The position numbers were made by a program, and so were the translations under genes. From Synergistota bacterium (lineage in GTDB: Bacteria > Synergistota > Synergistia > Synergistales > Synergistaceae): a stretch of DNA of 64,000 bases. Where the stretch lies: contig JAEXGR010000060.1 of the NCBI GenBank assembly GCA_023450745.1, forward strand, positions 13,166 to 77,165, in the 5' to 3' direction. Below are positions 1 through 8,577 of the stretch, in pieces. Position 1 is the stretch's first letter. Each line of letters opens with the position of its first letter. The notes under the pieces are model-generated. The model saw only the letters and a list, made by a program, of their open reading frames with translations, was not told where the DNA came from and did no database searches.

Positions 1-72
1 AATTGAAAACCACAAACCATCTCACTAGCGCCGCGGTTGACGGACGGGCCGGCAGCGGCGGCGCGCGGCCTG

Positions 73-717
73 TCAGGCATACGCGGAAACCGAGCGGCAA
101 AAGCCTTCGCGGCGCGGCGCGCGCGCAATGCCGCCGGAGCTTGATTCAAAAGCAGCCGGCGACGCCAGCAGCTGCGTCATCCCCCACCCCGTCTCCAGTT
201 TTTTACAGAAGTATTCCGTACATCGCTTGTAGCGTTCGAAGAGCGCAAGCGTACCGTCTTTGTCCCCGTAGACCTTCCACAGGCCGCAAGCCTTGTAACC
301 GCCGCCTCTGTTCTCGATGAACCCTTTGACGTCCGCGAGCGGATAATCAAGGAAGACGCCGATCTCGTGGGGAAACTCGCCGCAGGCCGTGAGACGGCTC
401 TTTAAATGGGAGAGCTTTTCGGCGACGCTTGAACCGGCGGGATACCCATAACCCTCCAGAAAGGTTTCCGCCTCGGGAGTGAAGGCCTTGCGAAGCAACT
501 CTTCCCGGTAGACGAGAATCAGGGCGTATCTTTCACACCGGCAGAGGGTCTCCATACTGATATCAAACGCGGCGAGCCGCGCGCGCGCGGCCTCCAGACT
601 ACCGTCCGCCGACCGTGCTTGAACATGGCGCCACGTAAAGAGGTTCGCGGCCTTTATCCCCGCCAGCGCCGGCGCGCAATGAAAGGCGATAAGCGATTCC
701 AGAGAGTTTTTTGTCAT
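73..717 (-). CDS. DUF3793 family protein
   Basis: A 214-residue soluble protein of the DUF3793 family. Recognisable family blocks are the N-terminal 'FHCAPALAGIKAANLF' (residues 12-27), a central 'HEIGVFLDYPLADVKGF' and 'KACGLWKVYGD' near residue 150. No catalytic function is established for the family. From general knowledge, members often sit near iron uptake genes in gut anaerobes, and the promoter here carries two DtxR-like boxes, which fits iron or another metal as the signal. The ATG follows a GGGGATG-like ribosome site at long spacing. The C-terminal 25 residues are low in complexity and poorly conserved. No downstream partner is visible before the window edge. The family call is firm; the metal link is inference. 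Confidence 0.82.
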   Translation of the reverse strand: MTKNSLESLIAFHCAPALAGIKAANLFTWRHVQARSADGSLEAARARLAAFDISMETLCRCERYALILVYREELLRKAFTPEAETFLEGYGYPAGSSVAEKLSHLKSRLTACGEFPHEIGVFLDYPLADVKGFIENRGGGYKACGLWKVYGDKDGTLALFERYKRCTEYFCKKLETGWGMTQLLASPAAFESSSGGIARAPRREGFCRSVSAYA

Positions 718-744
718 CTTGTCCGCATCCCCTTTCTTTACTTG

Positions 745-801
745 GGTTAGACTTAGCTAACCGATATGCATATAATACATTAGCTTAGGCTAACTTGTCA
801 A
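745..801 (-). promoter_or_regulatory. Sigma-70 promoter of the DUF3793 gene with two DtxR/IdeR-like boxes
   Basis: Read on the minus strand there is a perfect -35 TTGACA (796-801), an 18-base spacer and a -10 TATTAT (772-777). Two copies of TTAG-N6-CTAA are present: 780-793 inside the spacer and 747-760 downstream of the -10. The downstream copy extends to GGTTAG-N6-CTAACC (745-762). The sequence resembles the DtxR/IdeR consensus (TTAGGTTAG-C-CTAACCTAA type). The starts are 33 bases apart, about three helical turns. This is consistent with metal-dependent repression. The remaining intergenic sequence up to the GNAT gene shows only a weak TATACT-like element. Confidence 0.6.
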
Positions 802-977
802 CCGCAAATTATATCTCTGGAGGCAATTTCATCAAAGACCGCCCGTCGCGCCCTACCGCCGCCAGCGGCGCGGAATACTCAGCGTTTTTCTTAAAAAGCC
901 CGGTGCTTTTGCCCGGCGTATCAGATATACTATTTCAGACAAAAGGGCCGGAGACGGGCAGATAGGCGGAGGACGAA

Positions 978-1523
978 ATGGAACTGGTAAGGATCAGGTC
1001 GGAGGAACACGAAAGGTTTCCGGAGGCGGCGGCGCTTTATTCGGCAAGTTTTCCCGTACACGAACGCCGGGTTCCCGCAAGCCAGCGCGACGCGCTTGGC
1101 GACGAGGAGTATCATTACGACCTCATCATGGACGGGGATATTTTTCTGGGGCTGCTCCTCTGCTGGGAGACGGCGCGCTTCATATATGCGGAGCATTTCT
1201 GCGTCACGCCGGAGCGGAGAGGTAACAATTACGGAAGCCGGGCGCTGGCGCTGCTTTCACGCAAAGGCAAGAGTGTGATTTTGGAGATCGACCCTCCCAT
1301 CGACGAGATATCCCTGCGCAGAAAGGCCTTCTATGAGCGCGCGGGCTATCACGCAAACGGTTTTGAACACATCCATCCGCCGTACAGAAGCGGATACGCC
1401 GGACACCGACTGGTAGTCATGTCGAATCCCGCGCCGCTGACGGCGGATGAATATAAAAGCTTTTCCCGTTATCTTAAAGAGAGGGTCATGAAAAACCATC
1501 CCTATCCGGATGCTGTAGTTTAA
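978..1523 (+). CDS. GNAT family N-acetyltransferase
   Basis: A 181-residue protein of the GCN5-related acetyltransferase superfamily, which transfers an acetyl group from acetyl-CoA to an amine; the acceptor is unknown. The central strand 'YAEHFCVTPERRGNNYGSRAL' region (about residues 70-90) matches the acetyl-CoA-binding motif A (R/Q-x-x-G-x-G/A), here R-R-G-N-N-Y-G. A C-terminal 'ERAGY' (motif B) follows near residue 118. The ATG is preceded by GGCGGAGGACGAA, a good ribosome site. It is monocistronic and converges on exonuclease III, separated by a short hairpin. Substrate cannot be inferred. Confidence 0.75.
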   Translation: MELVRIRSEEHERFPEAAALYSASFPVHERRVPASQRDALGDEEYHYDLIMDGDIFLGLLLCWETARFIYAEHFCVTPERRGNNYGSRALALLSRKGKSVILEIDPPIDEISLRRKAFYERAGYHANGFEHIHPPYRSGYAGHRLVVMSNPAPLTADEYKSFSRYLKERVMKNHPYPDAVV

Positions 1524-1531
1524 GGCGCGAA

Positions 1532-1547
1532 GCCGTCTTTAGACGGC
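1532..1547. terminator. Short bidirectional hairpin between convergent genes
   Basis: GCCGTC-TTTA-GACGGC forms a 6-bp stem with a 4-base loop, followed by GCTTTATC on the plus strand. It lies in the 30-base gap between the convergent GNAT and exonuclease genes, where a shared terminator is expected. The T-tract is weak. Confidence 0.45.
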
Positions 1548-1553
1548 GCTTTA

Positions 1554-2354
1554 TCACAGCTCAAAGGCGCCGACTACGGCCGTATGGTCCGAGGGCCTCT
1601 CCATCGCGCGCAAAGCGCGCTCCACCCTGACTCCCGTGCAGAGCGCGGCGGCGCTTTGCGTTCCCAGAATGTGGTCTATGCGCCAACCGATGTTCCGCGC
1701 AAGCGAGTCTTTAACACGGTAGTCCCAGAAGGTATATTCGCCCTCCCCCGGCAGGTGTTCGCGGAAGATGTCGACGAGCCCCCATTCCATCGCCCGGGAA
1801 AGCGCCTCTTTCACGTCTTGATGGAAGCAGACGTGATCCTTTTTGTTCTTGGGATTGGTGACGTCGATCGCGGACGGCGCGACGTTGAGGTCTCCGAGCC
1901 AGACGACCTTGTCCGAGGGGCGGCATTTTCGCTCCAAAAGGCCGCGCACGCGGCCGAGGAAGCGCAGCTTATAGGGATAGTCAGGATTGTCTATCTCTTT
2001 GCCCTGCGGGATGTAGGTGTTGAGCACCGTAAGCTCACCGAAACGCACGAGCGCCACGCGCGCCTGTTCGGACTCATCGCGCCCCTCCTCGCCTTCGTCG
2101 CCGAGGCCGAACTCACACTCGTCCGGCCGCGCGCGCGAGACGACGGCGACGCCGTTGTAGCTCTTCATCCCCTTAAATACGCAGTGATACCCCTTTTCCT
2201 CGAAGAAGGCGGCGGGAAATTCCTCGTCGCGGCATTTGGTCTCCTGCAGGCAGAGGATGTCGGGGGCATTCTCCGAGGAGAGCCACGTCTCAAGGATCGG
2301 CAGGCGGCTCTTCACCGAGTTCACGTTAAATGTCGCTATATCTGTCTTTGGCAT
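1554..2354 (-). CDS. xth: Exodeoxyribonuclease III
   Basis: An AP endonuclease / 3'-5' exonuclease of the endonuclease-exonuclease-phosphatase fold, acting in base excision repair. Visible family motifs are 'ATFNVNSVKSRLP' at the N-terminus, the metal-binding 'CLQETKC' (Glu), 'LNTYIPQG', the catalytic 'GDLNVAP' (Asp and Asn) and C-terminal 'WRIDHIL' and 'PSDHTAV' (catalytic Asp-His). Length is 266 residues, normal for the family. I start at the ATG encoding MPKTD because GAGGTG sits 7 bases upstream. A longer in-frame reading begins 17 codons earlier but has no ribosome site. Confidence 0.93.
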   Translation of the reverse strand: MPKTDIATFNVNSVKSRLPILETWLSSENAPDILCLQETKCRDEEFPAAFFEEKGYHCVFKGMKSYNGVAVVSRARPDECEFGLGDEGEEGRDESEQARVALVRFGELTVLNTYIPQGKEIDNPDYPYKLRFLGRVRGLLERKCRPSDKVVWLGDLNVAPSAIDVTNPKNKKDHVCFHQDVKEALSRAMEWGLVDIFREHLPGEGEYTFWDYRVKDSLARNIGWRIDHILGTQSAAALCTGVRVERALRAMERPSDHTAVVGAFEL

Positions 2355-2561
2355 CTTCAGCACCTCATATCGGTTATTTTGCAATAATGATAGATTATAA
2401 AGCACCGACAGTGTCAGGGCAAACGCCTGAAAGCCTGCCGCGCGGACGGCGCAGCGGGGGCGCGCGCCGTTTTGTCAGACCGCCGCACACGACGCGGCTT
2501 CGCGGGCCCGCGAGAGAAGCTTGGGATTGCCGCTGCCGCCCAGTGATATCCAAAGGCAAAA

Positions 2562-2619
2562 TCCCGGCGCGAGGCCGGGATCTATCTTGTTTTGCGCCGC
2601 CTGCCGCAGACGGCGCAAA
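2562..2619 (-). terminator. Tandem hairpins downstream of the split-lyase alpha gene
   Basis: The roughly 325-base gap between exonuclease III and the first lyase pair holds no credible gene. It contains two stem-loops: ATCCCGGC/GCCGGGAT (about 2562-2581), which on the minus strand is followed by TTTTGCC, and TTTGCGCCG/CGGCGCAAA (2590-2619). A third weaker stem (GCCGG/CCGGC) lies near 2650. The first is a plausible Rho-independent terminator for the minus-strand beta1-alpha1 transcript. Confidence 0.5.
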
Positions 2620-2678
2620 TTATTGACGCTTCTTTTTCGCCCAGAGCCGGTTTTTAGCGCCGGCTTCGGGGTTTTCCG

Positions 2679-3788
2679 TTAGTCGCCGAGCTTGCAGGCC
2701 GCCATTATTTCCGCTAAAAGTTCGACGCCGGCGTCGGCCTTTCTCGCGGCGGAATAGCTGAACTCAACGTGGTCTTCCTGACCGCCTTTGGTCGGGATGG
2801 AATCGGCGCTGACCTGCATCGTCATGCCGCGCAGCCTGTTAAGCAGCGCCGCGGTACGCGGCGTCTCGCCGAACAGCTCCGTCAGGTCGTAAGCTATCTC
2901 CGCGATGATCACGCTGAGCAGGTCCATGACGTAACCTACCTGGGTGTTGCTGCAGTTGCAGCCCATGACGGCCTCAAAGCTGCCGTCTTCGAGCTCGAAG
3001 AGGTTAGGGTTGTCGCAGGTGATATTGTTTTCAAAATCCAGTATTCCGCGGATAAACGAGACGGTTTCCTCGCAGGCCGTCAGCTTGGCAGCGCTGATCT
3101 TGCCCGCCGCGGCCTTTTTGTAATCCTCAAAGAGCTTGGCGAAACGGATGAAGGAGACGACGGCGATGCTCTGGCTCATGGTCGAACCGTTCATCTGCGC
3201 CAGGACTTCTTTGCATTCCAACGTGAATGTCTCAGGCATGCCCTTTGCACGGTAGGCTTCGGCGGCGGGAACGACTTTCCCGTCTACGAGCGCTCTTGCG
3301 CCCGGCAGCCCCGCGACGGTCATGATGTTCTGCGCGATCGGCGCGAGGTCGCTGAGTCCCGTGGAGCCGTCGCCGTGAACCGCGGGAGAGATGCCGTTGT
3401 TGAACATATCAAGAAGCCGCTCGATCAGCGACACTCTGACCGCCGAATAGGCGCGGCAGAGAATGTTGGCCCGCAGCAGAAGTTCCGCGCGCGTCACCTC
3501 CGCCGGCAGGTAATCGCCGAATCCCGCGCCGTGAACGTAGGGCAGGGTCTTGTTCCATTCAATATGCTTGTCCGGCGGCACCGGCACGTCTTTCAAAGCG
3601 CCGAGCCCCGTGTTGATGCCGTATATCGTCGGCGCGCCCTCTTTAAGCCATTCGTCTATCTGTCCGCGGCTCTTGTCGCAGCGCGCGCGGGCTTCGTCTG
3701 AAATTTTTACCTGCGGATGCTCGTCATTGAGCATCCTGGCCACGTCGCCGACCGTCAGCTTATAGCCGTCTAATATATATGTTCCCAT
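2679..3788 (-). CDS. Split ammonia-lyase-fold protein, alpha chain 1 (HAL/PAL superfamily, no MIO motif)
   Basis: A 369-residue member of the aromatic amino acid ammonia-lyase superfamily, far shorter than histidine ammonia-lyase (about 510). The N-terminal lyase domain is present: 'YGINTGLG' with Tyr56, His86, and 'QMNGST' (Asn200). The segment that should carry the MIO-forming Ala-Ser-Gly reads GSTGLSDLAP (141-150), one residue short with no ASG, so the electrophilic cofactor cannot form as usual. The chain then jumps to the C-terminal elements 'TCDNP' (257-261), 'GCNCSNTQ' and 'SADSIPTKGGQEDHV' (327-341). The central block (FD-R-PHPGQ, Q-D-A-Y-x-x-R-C-x-PQ) is absent but is found in the adjacent beta gene. 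The ATG has an AGAGGGGG site. Likely forms a heteromer with beta1; reaction unknown. Confidence 0.75.
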   Translation of the reverse strand: MGTYILDGYKLTVGDVARMLNDEHPQVKISDEARARCDKSRGQIDEWLKEGAPTIYGINTGLGALKDVPVPPDKHIEWNKTLPYVHGAGFGDYLPAEVTRAELLLRANILCRAYSAVRVSLIERLLDMFNNGISPAVHGDGSTGLSDLAPIAQNIMTVAGLPGARALVDGKVVPAAEAYRAKGMPETFTLECKEVLAQMNGSTMSQSIAVVSFIRFAKLFEDYKKAAAGKISAAKLTACEETVSFIRGILDFENNITCDNPNLFELEDGSFEAVMGCNCSNTQVGYVMDLLSVIIAEIAYDLTELFGETPRTAALLNRLRGMTMQVSADSIPTKGGQEDHVEFSYSAARKADAGVELLAEIMAACKLGD

Positions 3789-3801
3789 AATGCCGCCCCC
3801 T

Positions 3802-5034
3802 CTACTTCAATGTCCCGACGGCGGCTTCCACCGCTTTGAGGATCGCGCCGTCAGCCGTCAGCCGTTCCGCCGCGATCATATCAGGCGCGACGAAACGGTT
3901 TTCGTCCATCATGGAGATTTCGCCGCGCAGACACTGGTGCGCGGCCGCCGTGCCGGCGCCGCAGGGATAAGCGGGGATCTTCGCGTGCACGATGTCAAGC
4001 GCCTGGGCCGACATCAGGATCTCCACGGCCATCACGCGATTCAGCTTTCTGATGAGTTCAAACTGTTTGCTCACCGAGTAATAGGCCAGGGAAATATTCT
4101 TCCTCTTAATTGCCGCCGCCGGCAGCGCCAGAAGTTTCAGCTCCGCCGTCTCCGCGGCCTGCGTCGACTGCACGATGGGCAAGCCATAGTTGATGCCGAG
4201 TTCGTCAGGGACGAGGTTCATCGGCAGACCGTAAGAAAGGCGCGTCTCGCAGAGGCGGAAGCTGCGGCGTTCGCTGATGTGTGCTAAGTCCGCCAGCGCC
4301 GTGGCCAGCGCGTCCATCGCATATTCGGTTCTGTAAAGCTCGCGCGCGCGGCTGTTCCAATCAGCCGCGACCTGGGCGGCGCACCAGTGGAAGATGTCGC
4401 GCACCCCGCCATGCGTCTGCGGCGTCGCGCGCACGCAGATGGCGTCCTGCACGCGCGGCTTTTTGTCGTAGCCGAAGGCGTACCGGCCTTCGTCGGTGGT
4501 GAGCTTCGAGCCGGCCGTGACGCGGCGCACGTTCTCCGCCGATTCTATCTGTCCCGGATAGGGGCGGCCCAGCTCCTGAAGTCTCTTGTCGAAGGCGCCA
4601 AGCTCTCCGCGGATGGCCTCGAGGTTCATAGACACCGCAATATCCGCCGTCTTTACGGCGCGGCCAGCAAGCGCGCAGACGTACATGGCCATGCCCATCG
4701 TTACGCAGCCGCTGTTGCCGATAATGTCCCTCTCCGCCTCCGGCAGCTCTCCGCCGGCTTCCAGAACCGCGGCGAGCGCTTCCGCGATCGCGCCCTCGTC
4801 CCCGCCCTCAAAAGGCAGCGCGGGCAGCGATGCGCCCTTCAGGCACCTCTCGACTGCCGCCTGGAGCTTATGGCAGCCGTTTTCCGTCGCCCTTTCGGAC
4901 AAAAGTTCCAGGATAACCGCGACACAGCCCGCGGGCAGGGTCTCATTCTTTGTGCAGCATCCCGCGTTGACGACAGGTTCCCGTGAAACGCTGTGAGCCG
5001 CTAAGATATCGTCGATCCACTGCAAGTTTTCCAA
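3802..5034 (-). CDS. Split ammonia-lyase-fold protein, beta chain 1 (HAL/PAL superfamily)
   Basis: A 410-residue protein that carries what alpha1 lacks. The MIO domain is missing from its first 100 or so residues. From residue 137 it has 'NLEAIRGELGAFDKR', 'PYPGQ' (158-162), 'VQDAICVRATPQTHGG' (195-210), 'HISERR' (252-257) and 'INYGLPIVQSTQAAE' (281-295), all matching the middle and helical-bundle core of histidine ammonia-lyase. The active-site Tyr of the canonical Q-D-x-Y-S-L-R segment is Ile here, while Gln196 and Arg202 are kept. Translation starts at TTG with GGAGGTG seven bases upstream; alpha1 follows after 13 bases, so the two are co-expressed. Divergent from BTAD regulator A. I infer an alpha/beta complex; substrate unknown. 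Confidence 0.72.
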   Translation of the reverse strand: MENLQWIDDILAAHSVSREPVVNAGCCTKNETLPAGCVAVILELLSERATENGCHKLQAAVERCLKGASLPALPFEGGDEGAIAEALAAVLEAGGELPEAERDIIGNSGCVTMGMAMYVCALAGRAVKTADIAVSMNLEAIRGELGAFDKRLQELGRPYPGQIESAENVRRVTAGSKLTTDEGRYAFGYDKKPRVQDAICVRATPQTHGGVRDIFHWCAAQVAADWNSRARELYRTEYAMDALATALADLAHISERRSFRLCETRLSYGLPMNLVPDELGINYGLPIVQSTQAAETAELKLLALPAAAIKRKNISLAYYSVSKQFELIRKLNRVMAVEILMSAQALDIVHAKIPAYPCGAGTAAAHQCLRGEISMMDENRFVAPDMIAAERLTADGAILKAVEAAVGTLK

Positions 5035-5419
5035 CCTTTAGCACCTCCGAAGTGATATTTGGCCTTGTATTGCAAAATCGCGCACGGGGCCGCCTGTTTT
5101 GCGGGAAAGACCGTGCTCCGGCCTTGTTCTGTGATGTATTTTAGGAAGCCGCCGTCGAAAATTCATAGAATTTTTATAAAAATCCGGCAAAAATATGAGC
5201 CTAAAATTTGACGCGGCGCTGACGCGCGTTTTACGCAGGGCAGCCGCGCGGAAGGCCGTCCCCCGCGCCGGCGCTGTCAGGCAGCGTCTTTTTCCGGCTA
5301 CTCGACGCTTTCATTAAGGCTTTGCGCGTTTTCAGAAAAGTATTTGCCGCAAAGAGCGCTTCAGGATAAAATAATAGACGAAAATGGCCGGTACGGCGGA
5401 TATCGCTGAAAGGAATTTC
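5035..5419. promoter_or_regulatory. Divergent control region between beta1 and BTAD regulator A
   Basis: This 385-base gap contains no supportable gene. For regulator A there is a plausible promoter: -35 TTGCCG (5344-5349), 17-base spacer, -10 TAAAAT (5367-5372). On the beta1 side I see AT-rich candidates but no clear -35/-10 pair. A perfect 14-bp palindrome ATTTTTATAAAAAT lies at 5170-5183. An inverted pair GCACGG (5082-5087) / CCGTGC (5111-5116) lies in the presumed beta1 leader. The operator of a BTAD activator is usually a direct repeat near -35; I could not recognise one with confidence. Confidence 0.4.
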
Positions 5420-8400
5420 ATGGATACAAGAGAAGTCAGGATCAAGATGCTGGGTATACCGGAAATTACCATAGGCGGCGCCGCCGTCAAACTGCCCTTT
5501 CGCCAGGCCGACGCGCTGATCTATTATCTGGCCGTCAACGGTTCCGCCTCCCGAACGAAGTTATGCGACCTCCTCTGGGGGAACAAATGTACCGACGAGA
5601 AGGCGAAGTCCAACCTGCGCAACACCGTTTATATAATCAGAAAAGAGCTTGGAAGCGATTTCATCGTCGAACCCGCGCGGCAGATGGTGGCGCTGAACTG
5701 GGAGCGTCCGATAACCGCGGACGTCGCGGCCCGCCTGGAAGCCGGCCCGGAGGTCGGAGAATGGCAAGACTTTCTCTGCGATTTTTATTTGAAGGACAAC
5801 GACCTTTTCAATGACTGGGCAAGCGCCGCCGCCAGAGAGCTTAAAGAGAAATTCTGCGAACGAGCCAGAGGCGAGATGCGCGCGGCCTATCAGGCGGCGG
5901 ATTTCAGCCGCTGCCGGGCTCTGTGCAAGACGCTGATCGGCGCGGATAAATACGACGAATCGGCCTATCGCTGCCTGATGCTTATACACGGAGATAAAAA
6001 AGAATACGCCCGCGCCGCGGGGGTCTACGACGGGCTGCGAAAGCTGCTGCGCGAAGAGCTTTCACAGGAGCCGGAGGAGGAGACCGCGCGGGTGCTGCGG
6101 ACGATAAAGGAGCGGCAGAACCGCGAGCGTTCCCAAGACGCCGGGCGCGGCTCCGCGCCGGACGGCGGCCTCCAAAGCAGATTTTTTTACGGGCGCGAGG
6201 CGGAGGTGCGGAGAATCTCCCGCACGTTGACCTCCTTTATGCGGCGGGGCGTCGCCGCGAGCATCCTTGTCAGCGGCGAGATGGGAATCGGCAAGACGGC
6301 CCTGATGGAAGAGGCGGCCTCGACGGCGGCCGCCGGAGAGGCGATGCTTGCTGTGGCATGCTGCTACCAGACGGACGGGACTTTTCTCTTAAAACCCTGG
6401 TACGGCATTTTTGAACAGCTTTTGCGCTCTATCCCGGACGACTGCGCGCCGGAGGCCCAATACCTGAAACGGGCCGTTTCCGCGCTCTTCCCCAGGCTGG
6501 ATTCCGTCGTTTCGCCGACATACGAACCCTTTTCAGCGGAGAGGGAATATTTTCTCGTCCGGGCGCTGGTGGAATACTGCACTAACAACCGTCTCGTCAT
6601 CCTGATGGACGACGTTCAGTGGGCCGACCCCGCGAGCCTGGCGCTGGTCCGCAACGTCATCACGATGGATAAAAACCGCACCATCCTCTTTATCATGGGG
6701 TGCCGGAACGACCATAATCCCGATATCGACCGGCTGACCGGCGACCTGAAGCTTTCCGGCCTTCTGGAAGAATGCCAGCTCCCGCGTTTCACATCCGCGC
6801 AAACCTTTGACTTTGCCAAAAAGTTTCTGCCGCCGGACGCATTGACCCCGGATTTCGAGCGGACCCTGTTTCGCGAAACGGAGGGCAACCCCCTCTTCAT
6901 CGTCGAGACTCTCAATAATATCCGTTTTAACGGCTCCCTGTCAGGATTCACGGCGAGGCTCGGCGACGTCATCCGCCAGCGCATTCTCAGCGTCGAGAGC
7001 AAAGCGCTGAAGACGCTGGAGCTGATCGCGATGACCCCCGACGGCACGACCTTCGAGACGCTCCGGCACATTTCACCGGAGCGGGCGGAGGAGCTTATCG
7101 CAACGATAGAATATCTGCTTGTGAGAAAGCTGATCCGCGAGGACGCCTCTTCCGGCGAGGTCGTATTTCGCTTCACCCACCAAAAAATCATGGAGTACAC
7201 TTATGAACAGATCCCATTGATCAGGAAGAGGCTGCTCCACAAAGAGATCGCCCTCTACCTTGAAAGCCTGCTGCCGGAACAGGCGCACGGGGCCTTTGTC
7301 TTTCCCAAGCTCATCTACCACTTTGAGCGGGCCCGTCAGATGAATAAATATCTTGAATATGTCATCAAGAACATCATCGGCTATTTGAATGTGGCGCAGG
7401 AATATTTTCCTCTGGGGGGAAACGCCGAGCGGCCCCTGATCTTCAGCGGCGTGTCGCTGCTTGAACTGAACGACATCGAAGGCTATTTCCTCAGCGTGGA
7501 GCAAAAAATTACGGCAGAGCCGAAGCTTTTCCGCGGCCCCGAGGGAGAAAGGCTGCTTTCGGAGTTCTACGCGCTGCAGGCCCGGCATTATACGCATAAT
7601 ATCGATTATCCGCGCGGGCTGGCCTGTATCGCAAAGCTCAAACAGCTCAACGAGCGCTGCGAAAGCCAGGATCAGCGCCGCTACATCTTAAAGGCCAACT
7701 ATCACCGGAGTTCGATCTGCATGGACAGGATGGAAATCGGCGAACTGCTGCGCGTCTCCGACGAGTCGCTGCGGCTGGCCTGCGACGAGGAATCCCGGGC
7801 CACCTGGCTCCGCATCAGCGGCATGTCGCAGGCCTTCGCGGGAAATTACGCCAATGCCTTACAGCGTCTGCATGAGGCGGCCGCCCTGTTCCTCTCTTTT
7901 AACGACGCCGCCGCCTACCGTTACGCCATCTGCGCCTGTTACGCCTGGATCGGCGAGGCTCACCGGAACAGTTTTGACTTTGACGAGGCGGACGCCTGGC
8001 ACAAACGCGCCTTGGGCCTCTGCCAAGAAGAGGCGCGCGGCGGCGCGGCTCTCTTTTACACTCTTTACGCCCAGGCCCTGGCGGACAGGGCGCTCACAGG
8101 CGAACGCCGCGGAAACGACCGGCTCTGCCGCGCTTTGCGGGAGGCGCGCCGGCTGTTCGGCAAGTTCCGCCTGTGCTGGTACCGCGGCGTCGCCTACGCC
8201 TACTCCTCTCTTTGCGCCTTTGAGGCGGGCTCGTATTCCGAGGCCGCGGGCTATCTGGCCGAGGCGCAAAGCTCGGCAAACCTCCTTGAAAGCGACTATG
8301 AAAAATGCGTCGTGAACCGCGTCTCCGCCCAGATCAAGCGCCGCGTCGTCCAAGACGGCCTGGGGGCGGCGGATTTTGCCGCGGTGATTCCAGAGCCGTT

Positions 8401-8482
8401 TTCATTCTACAAGGAGGCGGCCCTGCGCATAACGCGGACGCTCAACCTGCCCGTTGAAACGGCCTATCTGGCCCGCATGTAA
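5420..8482 (+). CDS. Large BTAD-AAA-TPR transcriptional regulator A
   Basis: A 1020-residue regulator with the AfsR/SARP-type architecture. Residues about 5-95 form an OmpR-like winged helix ('SRTKLCDLLWG', 'NLRNTVYIIRKELG'). About 100-245 is the bacterial transcriptional activator domain ('DESAYRCLMLIHGDKKEYARA'). Next comes an AAA/STAND ATPase with Walker A GEMGIGKTAL (286-295) and Walker B 'LVILMDDVQWAD'. The C-terminal half is helical, TPR-like. The start chosen is the second ATG, where AAGGAA lies about 7 bases upstream; an in-frame ATG 12 codons earlier lacks a site. It is divergent from the beta1-alpha1 pair and paralogous to the regulator at the other end of the island, so it probably controls these catabolic genes in response to a ligand. 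Which operon it controls is not shown. Confidence 0.85.
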   Translation: MDTREVRIKMLGIPEITIGGAAVKLPFRQADALIYYLAVNGSASRTKLCDLLWGNKCTDEKAKSNLRNTVYIIRKELGSDFIVEPARQMVALNWERPITADVAARLEAGPEVGEWQDFLCDFYLKDNDLFNDWASAAARELKEKFCERARGEMRAAYQAADFSRCRALCKTLIGADKYDESAYRCLMLIHGDKKEYARAAGVYDGLRKLLREELSQEPEEETARVLRTIKERQNRERSQDAGRGSAPDGGLQSRFFYGREAEVRRISRTLTSFMRRGVAASILVSGEMGIGKTALMEEAASTAAAGEAMLAVACCYQTDGTFLLKPWYGIFEQLLRSIPDDCAPEAQYLKRAVSALFPRLDSVVSPTYEPFSAEREYFLVRALVEYCTNNRLVILMDDVQWADPASLALVRNVITMDKNRTILFIMGCRNDHNPDIDRLTGDLKLSGLLEECQLPRFTSAQTFDFAKKFLPPDALTPDFERTLFRETEGNPLFIVETLNNIRFNGSLSGFTARLGDVIRQRILSVESKALKTLELIAMTPDGTTFETLRHISPERAEELIATIEYLLVRKLIREDASSGEVVFRFTHQKIMEYTYEQIPLIRKRLLHKEIALYLESLLPEQAHGAFVFPKLIYHFERARQMNKYLEYVIKNIIGYLNVAQEYFPLGGNAERPLIFSGVSLLELNDIEGYFLSVEQKITAEPKLFRGPEGERLLSEFYALQARHYTHNIDYPRGLACIAKLKQLNERCESQDQRRYILKANYHRSSICMDRMEIGELLRVSDESLRLACDEESRATWLRISGMSQAFAGNYANALQRLHEAAALFLSFNDAAAYRYAICACYAWIGEAHRNSFDFDEADAWHKRALGLCQEEARGGAALFYTLYAQALADRALTGERRGNDRLCRALREARRLFGKFRLCWYRGVAYAYSSLCAFEAGSYSEAAGYLAEAQSSANLLESDYEKCVVNRVSAQIKRRVVQDGLGAADFAAVIPEPFSFYKEAALRITRTLNLPVETAYLARM

Positions 8483-8515
8483 AAACATTCCCTCACGCTC
8501 CCTCCCGCAAAATGA

Positions 8516-8555
8516 CGCTTCCCCGCCATCGCCCTGAGGGCGGCGCGGGGAAGCG
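8516..8555. terminator. Hairpin between convergent regulator A and molybdenum-hydroxylase operon
   Basis: CGCTTCCCCGC (8516-8526) pairs perfectly with GCGGGGAAGCG (8545-8555), with an inner CGCC/GGCG stem. It is followed by GGAGGAAATTTTT on the plus strand. It sits in the 95-base gap between two convergent stop codons, so it probably terminates both transcripts. Confidence 0.6.
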
Positions 8556-8577
8556 GAGGAAATTTTTCGCAAGGCTT

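Noticed and set aside
3..320. A 105-codon plus-strand frame at the left edge.
   Set aside because: It overlaps the DUF3793 gene on the other strand, is Arg/Pro-rich and shows no family motif.
2679..5034. The alpha1/beta1 pair as a frameshifted or disrupted histidine ammonia-lyase.
   Set aside because: Each gene has its own ribosome site and stop, the split does not fall at one point of the fold, and a second independent pair has exactly the same organisation.
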